This document shows, one piece after another, positions 11,487-26,103 of a stretch of 64,000 nucleotides of DNA. Each line of letters opens with the position of its first letter. Within the stretch, counting starts at the first letter, position 1. The notes beneath the pieces are model-generated. The model worked only from the letters and a program-made list of their open reading frames with translations, made no database searches and was not told where the DNA came from. Made by a program: the position numbers and the translations under genes. The stretch is from assembly GCA_963556195.1 (NCBI GenBank), contig OY744535.1, positions 88,737,449 through 88,801,448 of the forward strand, read 5' to 3'. Source of the DNA: Sepiola atlantica (lineage: Eukaryota; Mollusca; Cephalopoda; Sepiida; Sepiolidae).

Positions 11487-12650
11487 AGAAAACATCAGTG
11501 TTACCAATATTTTACAATGATGCTACACAAGCAAGAGTGAAACAATATCGTATTAAGTCATGAACTGCAAGCAATCTCTTCAATTCAGGGAGCAGTATCA
11601 GACACACCCACTCTTAAGTCATGCTCAACTTTTAGTTGTGATCAATGTTTAGTTTTTATATTAAAAAGCGTTAAAAATCCTTGCTCGCACAAGGGAACAT
11701 CAGTGTTATCAATATTTTACAATGATGCTACACAAGCAAGAGTGAAACAATACATTCTTTAGTATCACTCTATTATGAACTGCAAGCAATCTCTTCAATT
11801 CAGGGAGCAGTATCAGACACACTCACTCTTAAGTCATGCTCAACATTTAGTCGTGATCGATGTTTAGTTTTTATATTCAAAAGCGTTAAAAATCCTTGCT
11901 CGCACAAGGGAACATTAGTAAAGTGTTCAAAACTCTTTCAGATCAAACAGGATAACTTACACTCATTTTAGAACAAAACTTGGTGAGGGAAATAGTTTCT
12001 TAATGCGTTTCTTGCATACAATCTGGAAGAAAGTTCATATTCACGATGACTGAGTTTCAAATCAATTTTGATTTCGTTTCACTTCGGGAAAAAAAAACTT
12101 CAACTCTATCCGCAAAGCAGCAAGATGTGAGTTAACAAGCTGCAGCACATCTAATCATCCAGTGTGTTAACTTTTATCAAGTTCCTCATATCGGTGTTCA
12201 AACATGCTTAGATTTCCATCTTTGACCTTGAAGTTCTAACTTCATGGTGAATGACTTTAGTGTGTTCCTGTTATACATTGCTGTGGCAAAACGGCCTTGG
12301 AAGTGTACGTTGGATGAGTTGAGGTGTAAGAATATGTCATCCAAGTAGGTTGGATTAAGCGAGTTTCTCCTTCAATGATTCCACTCTGTCTACCATGTTC
12401 CCCCGCGACAACCCGCGAACCTCAGTGTAAAGGAGTAACACTTCCTCATCACTTCGAATCTATTGGCACAAAAGGGAACCAATCTTGTGTTTAGGACACT
12501 TGATTTCATAGCAGTTTCCATGTGTACTACACCATCAAGTACTGATTTAAACTGACCTGGGAGAGTTGTAGATGCCAGAGCATACCTAGAAAGCATATAA
12601 TACACATGCTTTGTTACAGGATTAATTTTCCTCGGAACCCTGATCAATGG
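11487..12650 (-). pseudogene. hAT transposase relic (ZBED/SCAND3-like group)
   Basis: Read on the minus strand from about 12,650. An open frame at 12,647-12,390 contains HVYYMLSRYALASTTLP, a decayed form of the HCxxHREALASKxLP block, and then MKSSVLNTRLVPFC (FIKSxxLNSRLFxxLC block). Further on come YLDDIFLHLNSSNVHFQG (YLxDIFxHLNxLNxxLQG) and, near 11,900-11,810, PLCEQGFLTLLNIKTKHRS, matching the CExxFSxLxxIKxKxRxRL segment of the hAT dimerisation region. Stops and frameshifts separate the pieces, and the BED finger and N-terminal catalytic part are not visible. Non-functional. The 3' part is duplicated (separate entry). Confidence 0.75.
11489..11930. repeat. tandem duplication of the hAT 3' part, two copies
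   Basis: The segment starting AACATCAGTGTTACCAATAT at about 11,489 is repeated starting AACATCAGTGTTATCAATAT at about 11,697. Both run through CAAGCAATCTCTTCAATTCA to AATCCTTGCTCGCACAAG. Identity is high apart from small indels, so the duplication is younger than the decay of the transposase. Confidence 0.85.
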
Positions 12651-12769
12651 CCAAGCATTGCTTGTGGTCTGTCAGTTGTACATGCACATACATTATTTCT
12701 AAACAGTCTCTATCTCAAGAAACAATGTGTTTTCATTTTCATGATGGTGTCTACATGAGTAAAAGAGAA

Positions 12770-12774
12770 ACTTT

Positions 12775-12810
<36 letters not shown>

Positions 12811-12811
12811 A
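12770..12811. repeat. (TC)n-(TA)n microsatellite
   Basis: A CT run passes directly into a TA run. Confidence 0.9.
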
Positions 12812-13073
12812 ATAAGATCTTTCATCCAAATAAACCTCCCTTTCGTACATTTACACACTGTTTTCATTCACTTACACGCTTTTTTCATCCATTGCATTAC
12901 ACCTTCATCATTCAAATACATTATCTTAAAACTTACAATTGTTACTAGTTATCATTTTACGAAAAATCAATTAAAAATATATAAATCGTAATTTTTTTTC
13001 GTAAATGTAATCCAAATGAAAATGTAATAAAAAAAAAGATATAGTCAATTTTGTGAATTATTTCAATTTTGAT

Positions 13074-13420
13074 CAGGAAACAGCGTAGCTTAATTATACA
13101 AAAAATCTCTAATCATATAACATGTCCCAAGACAGAGTAACATAATTATAAACATCATCGGACATCAGAAAACAGTGTATCGTAATTATAAAAAATAATG
13201 CAAAATAATGCAGCTTGCTTTGAAATAGCGTAGCAGGATAATAAAAATAATCTAGAATGCTATAGATTGGCTGAAAACAGCGTAGCACCATTAGAAAAAT
13301 GTTTCGCAAATCATAAAGCTTGTCCTAAATCAGTGTATGATAGTATTAAAAATAATTAAAAATCATAGAACTTGCCCTGAAATCGTGTATCATAACTATA
13401 AAACACTCTGGTAAATGTTA
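13074..13420. repeat. degenerate tandem repeat of about 53 bp
   Basis: About seven diverged units begin near 13,074, 13,127, 13,167, 13,220, 13,273, 13,326 and 13,380. Each starts with a version of AAACAGCGTAGCATAATTAT and most end with a version of AATCATAAAGCTTGTCCT. The third interval is short (40 bp). The units differ a lot, so the array is old. Confidence 0.7.
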
Positions 13421-14744
13421 CGTTACGAAAACCTTATTCTGATGAAATAAACGTATTAAAAATTCTGTTTTTATACCATATTCATAGCAATCTTCCAGTA
13501 CGTGACTGTTCAAAATAACGATAAAAGTAATGGCGTATTAAGTATGCAACCTCACGAACGTCACAACAACAGCTGTTTAAACCGGTGTATTATCTTACTG
13601 ATCCATGATCTAATATTTGACAAACCCCCTTTAAGTGTGTTTTGCAATAAATTTATTGAAAACGTAAATAAATTTGTACAAAAATGATCGATTTCATTAT
13701 TAATACAACTTTCCAATTATTTTTGCAATTTTTAGCCCTTTGTTTCATATAGAATGCATTTATTGAATATAGCATATCTTTGTTTCATATCGAATGTATT
13801 TATTGAATAGCATATCTTTGTTTCATATAGAATGCATTTATTGAATATAGCATATCGTTGTTTCATATAGAATGCATTTATTGAATATAGCATATATTTG
13901 TTTCATATCGAATGTATTTATTGAATATAGCATATCTTAGTTTAATATCGAATGTATGTATTGAATATAGCATATCTTTGGTTCATATCGAATGTATTTA
14001 TTGAATATAGCATATCTTAGTTTCATATCGAATGCATTTATTGAATATAGCATATCTTTGTTTCATATAGAATGCATTTACTGAATATAGCATATCTTTG
14101 TTTCATATAGAATGCATTTATTGAATATAGCATATCTTTGTTTCATATCTAATGTGTTTATTGAATAGCATATCTTTGTTTCATATCGAATGTATTTATT
14201 GAATAGCATATCTTTGTTCATATCGAATGCATTTATTGAATATAGCATATCTTTGTGTCGTATAGTATGCATTTATTAGAATTAGGCACATCTTTGTTTC
14301 ATATCGAATGTATTTATTGAATATAGCATATATTTGTTTATTATCGAATGCATTTATTGAATATAGCATATCTTAGTTTAATATCGAATGTATTTATTGA
14401 ATATAGCATATCTTTGGTTCCAATCGAATGTATTTATTGATTATAGCATATCTTAGTTTCATATCGAATGCATTTATTGAATATAGCATATGTTTGTTTC
14501 ATATAGAATGCATTTATTGAATATAGCATATCTTTGTGTCATATCGAATGTATTTATTTAATATAGCATATCTTTGTTTAATATAGAATGCATTCATTGA
14601 ATATAGCATACCTTTGTTTCATATCGAATGTATTTATTGAATAGCATATCTTTGTTTCATATCGAATGCATTTATTGAATATAGCCTATATTAGTTTCAT
14701 ATCGAATGCATTTATTGAATATAGCATATCTTAGTTTCATATAG

Positions 14745-17700
14745 AATTCATTTATTGAATATAGCATATCTTTGTTTCATATCGAATGTATTTATTGAAT
14801 AGCATATCTATGTTTCATATCGAATGCATTTATTGAATATAGTATATCTTTGTTTCATATAGAATGCATTTATTGAATATAGCGCTATCTTTGTTTCATA
14901 TCAAATGCATTTATTGAATATAGCGCTATCTTTGTTTCATACCAAATGTATTTATTGAATAGCACATCTTTGTTTCATATCGAATGTATTTATTGAATAG
15001 CATATCTTTGTCTCATATAGAACGCATTTATTGAATATAGCGCTATCTTTGTTTCATACCGAATGTATTTATTGAATAGCATATCTTTGTTTCATATCGA
15101 ATGTATTAATTCAATATAGCCTATATTAGTTTCATATCGAATGCATTTATTGAATATAGCATATCTTAATTGCATATCGAATGCATTTATTCAATATAGA
15201 ATATCTATGTTTCATATAGAATGTATTTATTGAATATAGCATATCTTTGTTTCATATCGAATGCATTTATTGAATATAGCATATCTTTGTTTCATATAGA
15301 ATGCATTTATTGAATATAGCCTATATTTGTTTCATATAGAATTCCTTTATTGAATATAGCATATCTTTTTTCATATCGAATGTATTTATTGAATAGCATA
15401 TCTATGTTTCATATCGAATGCATTAATTGAATATAGTATATCTTTGTTTCATATCGAATGTATTTATTGAATATAGCATGTCTTTGTTTCATACCAAATG
15501 TATTTATTGAATAGCATATCTTTCTTTCATATAGAATGCATTTATTGAATATAGCATATCTTTGTTTCATATCGAATGCATTTATTGAATATAGCATATC
15601 TTTGTTTCATATAGAATACATTCATTGAATATAGCATATCTTTGTTTCATATCGAATGCATTTATTGAATATAGCATATCTTAGTTTCATATAGAATTCA
15701 TTTATTGAATATAGCATATCTTTGTTTCATATCGAATGTATTTATTGAATAGCATATCTATGTTTCATATCGAATGCATTTATTGAATATAGTATATCTT
15801 TGTTTCATATAGAATGCATTTATTGAATATAGCGCTATCTTTGTTTCATATCAAATGCATTTATTGAATATAGCATGCCTTTGTTTCATACCAAATGTAT
15901 TTATTGAATAGCCCATCTTTTTTTCCTATCGAATGCATTTATTGAATATAGCATATCTTTGTTTCATCTCGAATGTATTTATTAAATATAGCATATCTTT
16001 GTTTCATATCGAATGTATTTATTGAATATGTCATATCTTTGTTTCATATCGAATGCATTTATTGAATATAGCATATCTTTGTTTCATATCGAATGTATTC
16101 ATTGAATATAGCATATCTTTGTTTTATATCGAATGTATTTATTGAATATAGCATATCTTAGTTTCATATCGAATGCATTTATTGAATATTGCATATCTTT
16201 GTTTCATATCTAATGCATTCATTGAATATAGTATATATTTGTTTCATATCGAATGTATTTATTGAATATAGCATATATTAGTTTCATATCGAATGCATTT
16301 ATTGAACATTGCATATCTTAGTTTAATATCGAATGTATTTATTGAATATAGCATATCGTCTGTTCATATCGAATGTATTTATTGAATATTGCATATCTTT
16401 TTTTCCTATCGAATGCATTTATTGAATATAGCATATCTTTGTTTCATCTCGAATGTATTTATTAAATATAGCATATCTTTGTTTTATATCGAATGTATTT
16501 ATGGAATATAGCATATCTTTGTTTAATATCGAATGTATATATCGAATATAGCATATCTTTGTTTCCTATCGAATACATTCATTGAATATAGCATACCTTT
16601 CTTTCATATCGAATGTATTTATTGAATATAGCATATCTTTGTTTCATATCGAATGTATTTATTGAATATAGCATATCTTTGTTTTCTATCGAATGCATTT
16701 ATTGAATATAGCATATCTTTCTTTCATATCGAATGTATTTATTGAATATAGCATATATTAGTTTCATATCGAATGCATTTATTGAACATTGCATATCTTA
16801 GTTTAATATCGAATGTATTTATTGAATATAGCATATCGTCTGTTCATATCGAATGTATTTATTGAATATTGCATATCTTAGTTTCATATCGAATGCATTT
16901 ATTGAATATAGTATATCTTTGTTTCATATCGAATGTATTTATTGAATATAGCATATATTTGTTTCATATCGAATGCATTTATTGAATATAGCATATCTTA
17001 ATTGCATATCGAATGCATTAATTGAATATAGAATATCTTTGTTTCATATAGAATATATTTATTCAATATAGCATATCTTTGTTTTATATCGAATGCATTT
17101 ATTGAATATAGCATATATTAGTTTAATATCGAATGTATTTATTGAATATAGCATATCTTTGGTTCATATCGAATGTATTTATTGAATATAGCATATCTTT
17201 GTTTCATATCGAATGTATTTATTGAATAGCATATCTTTGTTACATATCGAATGTATTTATTGAATATAGTATATCTTTGTTTCATATCGAATGTATTTAT
17301 TGAATATAGCATATATTTGTTTCATATCGAATGCATTTATTGAATATAGCATATCTTAATTGCATATCGAATGCATTAATTGAATATAGAATATCTTTGT
17401 TTCATATAGAATATATTTATTCAATATAGCATATCTTTGTTTCATATCGAATGCATTTATTGAATATAGCATATATTAGTTTAATATCGAATGTATTTAT
17501 TGAATATAGCATATCTTTGGTTCATATCGAATGTATTTATTGAATATAGCATATCTTTGTTTCATATCGAATGCATTTATTGAATAGCATATCTTTGTTA
17601 CATATCGAATGTATTTATTGAATATAGCATATTTAATTGCATATCGAATGCATTTATTGAATATAGAATATCTTTGTTTCATATCGAATGTATTTATTGA

Positions 17701-20700
17701 ATAGCATATATTTGTTTCATATCGAATGCATTTATTGAATATAGCATATATTAGTTTAATATCGAATGTATTTATTGAATATAGCATATCTTTGGTTCAT
17801 ATCGAATGTGTTTATTGAATATAGCATATCTTAGTTTCATATCGAATGCATTTATTGAATATAGCATCTCTTTGTTTCATATCGAATGTATTTATTGAAT
17901 ATAGCATATCTTTGTTTCATATCGAATGTATTTATTGAATAGCATATCTTTGTTTTATATCGAATGTATTTATTGTATATAGCATTTTTTTGGTTTCATA
18001 TCGAATGCATTTATTGAATATAGCATATTTAATTGCATATCGAATGCAGTTATTGAATATAGAATATTTTTGTTTCATATAGAATGTATTTATTGAATAT
18101 AGCATATTTAATTGCATATCGAATATATTTATTCAATATAGCATATCTTTGTTTCATATCGAATACATTCATTCAATATATCATATATGTGTTTCATATC
18201 GAATGTATTTATTGAATATAGCATATCTTTGTTTTATATCGAATGCATTTATTGAATATAGCATATCTTTGTTTCATATCGAATGTATTTATTGAATAGC
18301 ATATCTATGTTTCATATCGAATGCATTTATTGAATATAGTATATCTTTGTTTCATATAGAATGCATTTATTGAATATAGCGCTATCTTTGTTTCATATCA
18401 AATGCATTTATTGAATATAGCGCTATCTTTGTTTCATACCAAATGTATTTATTGAATAGCACATCTTTGTTTCATATCGAATGTATTTATTGAATAGCAT
18501 ATCTTTGTCTCATATAGAACGCATTTATTGAATATAGCGCTATCTTTGTTTCATACCGAATGTATTTATTGAATAGCATATCTTTGTTTCATATCGAATG
18601 TATTAATTCAATATAGCCTATATTAGTTTCATATCGAATGCATTTATTGAATATAGCATATCTTAATTGCATATCGAATGCATTTATTCAATATAGAATA
18701 TCTATGTTTCATATAGAATGTATTTATTGAATATAGCATATCTTTGTTTCATATCGAATGCATTTATTGAATATAGCATATCTTTGTTTCATATAGAATG
18801 CATTTATTGAATATAGCCTATATTTGTTTCATATAGAATTCCTTTATTGAATATAGCATATCTTTTTTCATATCGAATGTATTTATTGAATAGCATATCT
18901 ATGTTTCATATCGAATGCATTAATTGAATATAGTATATCTTTGTTTCATATCGAATGTATTTATTGAATATAGCATGTCTTTGTTTCATACCAAATGTAT
19001 TTATTGAATAGCATATCTTTCTTTCATATAGAATGCATTTATTGAATATAGCATATCTTTGTTTCATATCGAATGCATTTATTGAATATAGCATATCTTT
19101 GTTTCATATAGAATACATTCATTGAATATAGCATATCTTTGTTTCATATCGAATGCATTTATTGAATATAGCATATCTTAGTTTCATATAGAATTCATTT
19201 ATTGAATATAGCATATCTTTGTTTCATATCGAATGTATTTATTGAATAGCATATCTATGTTTCATATCGAATGCATTTATTGAATATAGTATATCTTTGT
19301 TTCATATAGAATGCATTTATTGAATATAGCGCTATCTTTGTTTCATATCAAATGCATTTATTGAATATAGCATGCCTTTGTTTCATACCAAATGTATTTA
19401 TTGAATAGCCCATCTTTTTTTCCTATCGAATGCATTTATTGAATATAGCATATCTTTGTTTCATCTCGAATGTATTTATTAAATATAGCATATCTTTGTT
19501 TCATATCGAATGTATTTATTGAATATGTCATATCTTTGTTTCATATCGAATGCATTTATTGAATATAGCATATCTTTGTTTCATATCGAATGTATTCATT
19601 GAATATAGCATATCTTTGTTTTATATCGAATGTATTTATTGAATATAGCATATCTTAGTTTCATATCGAATGCATTTATTGAATATTGCATATCTTTGTT
19701 TCATATCTAATGCATTCATTGAATATAGTATATATTTGTTTCATATCGAATGTATTTATTGAATATAGCATATATTAGTTTCATATCGAATGCATTTATT
19801 GAACATTGCATATCTTAGTTTAATATCGAATGTATTTATTGAATATAGCATATCGTCTGTTCATATCGAATGTATTTATTGAATATTGCATATCTTTTTT
19901 TCCTATCGAATGCATTTATTGAATATAGCATATCTTTGTTTCATCTCGAATGTATTTATTAAATATAGCATATCTTTGTTTTATATCGAATGTATTTATG
20001 GAATATAGCATATCTTTGTTTAATATCGAATGTATATATCGAATATAGCATATCTTTGTTTCCTATCGAATACATTCATTGAATATAGCATACCTTTCTT
20101 TCATATCGAATGTATTTATTGAATATAGCATATCTTTGTTTCATATCGAATGTATTTATTGAATATAGCATATCTTTGTTTTCTATCGAATGCATTTATT
20201 GAATATAGCATATCTTTCTTTCATATCGAATGTATTTATTGAATATAGCATATATTAGTTTCATATCGAATGCATTTATTGAACATTGCATATCTTAGTT
20301 TAATATCGAATGTATTTATTGAATATAGCATATCGTCTGTTCATATCGAATGTATTTATTGAATATTGCATATCTTAGTTTCATATCGAATGCATTTATT
20401 GAATATAGTATATCTTTGTTTCATATCGAATGTATTTATTGAATATAGCATATATTTGTTTCATATCGAATGCATTTATTGAATATAGCATATCTTAATT
20501 GCATATCGAATGCATTAATTGAATATAGAATATCTTTGTTTCATATAGAATATATTTATTCAATATAGCATATCTTTGTTTTATATCGAATGCATTTATT
20601 GAATATAGCATATATTAGTTTAATATCGAATGTATTTATTGAATATAGCATATCTTTGGTTCATATCGAATGTATTTATTGAATATAGCATATCTTTGTT

Positions 20701-21738
20701 TCATATCGAATGTATTTATTGAATAGCATATCTTTGTTACATATCGAATGTATTTATTGAATATAGTATATCTTTGTTTCATATCGAATGTATTTATTGA
20801 ATATAGCATATATTTGTTTCATATCGAATGCATTTATTGAATATAGCATATCTTAATTGCATATCGAATGCATTAATTGAATATAGAATATCTTTGTTTC
20901 ATATAGAATATATTTATTCAATATAGCATATCTTTGTTTCATATCGAATGCATTTATTGAATATAGCATATATTAGTTTAATATCGAATGTATTTATTGA
21001 ATATAGCATATCTTTGGTTCATATCGAATGTATTTATTGAATATAGCATATCTTTGTTTCATATCGAATGCATTTATTGAATAGCATATCTTTGTTACAT
21101 ATCGAATGTATTTATTGAATATAGCATATTTAATTGCATATCGAATGCATTTATTGAATATAGAATATCTTTGTTTCATATCGAATGTATTTATTGAATA
21201 GCATATATTTGTTTCATATCGAATGCATTTATTGAATATAGCATATATTAGTTTAATATCGAATGTATTTATTGAATATAGCATATCTTTGGTTCATATC
21301 GAATGTGTTTATTGAATATAGCATATCTTAGTTTCATATCGAATGCATTTATTGAATATAGCATCTCTTTGTTTCATATCGAATGTATTTATTGAATATA
21401 GCATATCTTTGTTTCATATCGAATGTATTTATTGAATAGCATATCTTTGTTTTATATCGAATGTATTTATTGTATATAGCATTTTTTTGGTTTCATATCG
21501 AATGCATTTATTGAATATAGCATATTTAATTGCATATCGAATGCAGTTATTGAATATAGAATATTTTTGTTTCATATAGAATGTATTTATTGAATATAGC
21601 ATATTTAATTGCATATCGAATATATTTATTCAATATAGCATATCTTTGTTTCATATCGAATACATTCATTCAATATATCATATATGTGTTTCATATCGAA
21701 TGTATTTATTGAATATAGCATATCTTTGTTTTATATCG
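14745..21738. repeat. 3,497-bp tandem duplication inside the minisatellite
   Basis: Positions 14,745-18,241 reappear at 18,242-21,738 with a constant offset of 3,497 and almost no differences. Shared irregular units prove it: AGCGCTATCTTTG at about 14,880 and 18,377, AGCATGTCTTTGTTTCATACC at about 15,474 and 18,971, and AGCATTTTTTTGG at about 17,981 and 21,478. It can only arise by unequal exchange or amplification of a block of about 88 units. Confidence 0.92.
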
Positions 21739-24700
21739 AATGCATTTATTGAATAGCATATCTTTGTTTCATATCGAATGCATTTATTGAATATAGCATA
21801 TCTTTGTTTCATAAAAAATGCATTTAATGAATATAGAATATTCTTGTTTCATATCGAATGCATTCATTAAATATAGCATATTTTTATTTCATATTGAATG
21901 TATTTATTGAATATAGCATATCTTTGTTTCATATCGAATGTATTTATTGAATAGCATATATTTGTTTCATATCGAATGCATTTATTGAATATAGCATATA
22001 TTAGTTTAATATCGAATGTATTTATTGAATATAGCATATCTTTGGTTCATATCGAACGTGTTTATTGAATATAGCATATCTTAGTTTCATATCGAATGCA
22101 TTTATTGAATATAGCATATCTTTGTTTCATATCGAATGTATTTATTGAATATAGCATATCTTTGTTTCATATCGAATGTATTTATTGAATAGCATATCTT
22201 TGTTTTATATCGAATGTATTTATTGTATATAGCATTTTTTTGGTTTCATATCGAATGCATTTATTGAATATAGCATATTTAATTGCATATCGAATGCAGT
22301 TATTGAATATAGAATATCTTTGTTTCATATAGAATGTATTTATTGAATATAGCATATCTTTGTTTCATATCGAATGTATTTATTGAATATAGTATATATT
22401 TGTTTTATATAGAATTCATTTATTGAATATAGCATATCTTTGTTTCATATAGAATGCATTATATTGAATATAGCATATCTTTTTTTAATATAGAATTCAT
22501 TCATTGAATATAGCATATCTTTGTGTCATACAGAATTCCCTTATTGAATATATCATATCTTTGTTTCATATCGAATGTATTTATTGAATATAGCATATCT
22601 TTGTTTCATATCGAATGCATTTATTGAATATAGCATGTCTTTGTTTTATATCGAATGCATTTATTGAATAGCATATCTTTGTTTCATATCGAATGCATTC
22701 ATTCAATATATCATATATGTGTTTCATATCGAATGTATTTATTGAATATAGCATATCTTTGTTTCCTATCGAATGCATTTATTGAATATAGCATATCTTT
22801 GTTTCATCTCGAATGTATTTATTAAATATAGCATATCTTTGTTTCATATCGAATGTATTTATTGAATATGTCATATCTTTGTTTCATATCGAATGCATTT
22901 ATTGAATATAGCATATCTTTGTTTCATATCGAATGTATTCATTGAATATAGCATATCTTTGTTTTATATCGAATGTATTTATTGAATATAGCATATCTTA
23001 GTTTCATATCGAATGCATTTATTGAATATTGCATATCTTTGTTTCATATCTAATGCATTCATTGAATATAGTATATATTTGTTTCATATCGAATGTATTT
23101 ATTGAATATAGCATATATTAGTTTCATATCGAATGCATTTATTGAACATTGCATATCTTAGTTTAATATCGAATGTATTTATTGAATATAGCATATATTA
23201 GTTTCATATCGAATGTATTTATTGAATATTGCATATCTTTTTTTCCTATCGAATGCATTTATTGAATATAGCATATCTTTGTTTCATCTCGAATGTATTT
23301 ATTAAATATAGCATATCTTTGTTTTATATCGAATGTATTTATGGAATATAGCATATCTTTGTTTAATATCGAATGTATATATCGAATATAGCATATCTTT
23401 GTTTCCTATCGAATACATTCATTGAATATAGCATACATTTCTTTCATATCGAATGTATTTATTGAATATAGCATATCTTTGTTTCATATCGAATGTATTT
23501 ATTGAATATAGCATATCTTTGTTTTCTATCGAATGCATTTATTGAATATAGCATATCTTTCTTTCATATCGAATGTATTTATTGAATATAGCATATATTA
23601 GTTTCATATCGAATGCATTTATTGAACATTGCATATCTTAGTTTAATATCGAATGTATTTATTGAATATAGCATATCGTCTGTTCATATCGAATGTATTT
23701 ATTGAATATTGCATATCTTAGTTTCATATCGAATGCATTTATTGAATATAGTATATCTTTGTTTCATATCGAATGTATTTATTGAATATAGCATATATTT
23801 GTTTCATATCGAATGCATTTATTGAATATAGCATATCTTAATTGCATATCGAATGCATTAATTGAATATAGAATATCTTTGTTTCATATAGAATATATTT
23901 ATTCAATATAGCATATCTTTGTTTTATATCGAATGCATTTATTGAATATAGCATATATTAGTTTAATATCGAATGTATTTATTGAATATAGCATATCTTT
24001 GGTTCATATCGAATGTATTTATTGAATATAGCATATCTTTGTTTCATATCGAATGTATTTATTGAATAGCATATCTTTGTTACATATCGAATGTATTTAT
24101 TGAATATAGTATATCTTTGTTTCATATCGAATGTATTTATTGAATATAGCATATATTTGTTTCATATCGAATGCATTTATTGAATATAGCATATCTTAAT
24201 TGCATATCGAATGCATTAATTGAATATAGAATATCTTTGTTTCATATAGAATATATTTATTCAATATAGCATATCTTTGTTTCATATCGAATGCATTTAT
24301 TGAATATAGCATATATTAGTTTAATATCGAATGTATTTATTGAATATAGCATATCTTTGGTTCATATCGAATGTATTTATTGAATATAGCATATCTTTGT
24401 TTCATATCGAATGCATTTATTGAATAGCATATCTTTGTTACATATCGAATGTATTTGTTGAATATAGCATATTTAATTGCATATCGAATGCATTTATTGA
24501 ATATAGAATATCTTTGTTTCATATCGAATGTATTTATTGAATAGCATATATTTGTTTCATATCGAATGCATTTATTGAATATAGCATATATTAGTTTAAT
24601 ATCGAATGTATTTATTGAATATAGCATATCTTTGGTTCATATCGAATGTGTTTATTGAATATAGCATATCTTAGTTTCATATCGAATGCATTTATTGAAT

Positions 24701-26103
24701 ATAGCATCTCTTTGTTTCATATCGAATGTATTTATTGAATATAGCATATCTTTGTTTCATATCGAATGTATTTATTGAATAGCATATCTTTGTTTTATAT
24801 CGAATGTATTTATTGTATATAGCATTTTTTTGGTTTCATATCGAATGCATTTATTGAATATAGCATATTTAATTGCATATCGAATGCAGTTATTGAATAT
24901 AGAATATTTTTGTTTCATATAGAATGTATTTATTGAATATAGCATATTTAATTGCATATCGAATATATTTATTCAATATAGCATATCTTTGTTTCATATC
25001 GAATACATTCATTCAATATATCATATATGTGTTTCATATCGAATGTATTTATTGAATATAGCATATCTTTGTTTTATATCGAATGCATTTATTGAATAGC
25101 ATATCTTTGTTTCATATCGAATGCATTTATTGAATATAGCATATCTTTGTTTCATAAAAAATGCATTTAATGAATATAGAATATTCTTGTTTCATATCGA
25201 ATGCATTCATTAAATATAGCATATTTTTATTTCATATTGAATGTATTTATTGAATATAGCATATCTTTGTTTCATATCGAATGTATTTATTGAATAGCAT
25301 ATATTTGTTTCATATCGAATGCATTTATTGAATATAGCATATATTAGTTTAATATCGAATGTATTTATTGAATATAGCATATCTTTGGTTCATATCGAAC
25401 GTGTTTATTGAATATAGCATATCTTAGTTTCATATCGAATGCATTTATTGAATATAGCATATCTTTGTTTCATATCGAATGTATTTATTGAATATAGCAT
25501 ATCTTTGTTTCATATCGAATGTATTTATTGAATAGCATATCTTTGTTTTATATCGAATGTATTTATTGTATATAGCATTTTTTTGGTTTCATATCGAATG
25601 CATTTATTGAATATAGCATATTTAATTGCATATCGAATGCAGTTATTGAATATAGAATATCTTTGTTTCATATAGAATGTATTTATTGAATATAGCATAT
25701 CTTTGTTTCATATCGAATGTATTTATTGAATATAGTATATATTTGTTTTATATAGAATTCATTTATTGAATATAGCATATCTTTGTTTCATATAGAATGC
25801 ATTATATTGAATATAGCATATCTTTTTTTAATATAGAATTCATTCATTGAATATAGCATATCTTTGTGTCATACAGAATTCCCTTATTGAATATATCATA
25901 TCTTTGTTTCATATCGAATGTATTTATTGAATATAGCATATCTTTGTTTCATATCGAATGCATTTATTGAATATAGCATGTCTTTGTTTTATATCGAATG
26001 CATTTATTGAATAGCATATCTTTGTTTCATATCGAATGCATTCATTCAATATATCATATATGTGTTTCATATCGAATGTATTTATTGAATATAGCATATC
26101 TTT
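19420..26103. repeat. 3,343-bp tandem duplication overlapping the first
   Basis: Positions about 19,420-22,762 reappear at about 22,763-26,105 with offset 3,343. For example, the frame at 20,994-21,284 recurs at 24,337-24,627, and the odd unit CATAAAAAATGCATTTAATG recurs near 21,811 and 25,153. A few substitutions separate the copies (CATATCGTCTG at about 19,850 versus CATATATTAG at about 23,193). The right half of the first duplication is part of this one, so it is the later event. Confidence 0.9.
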
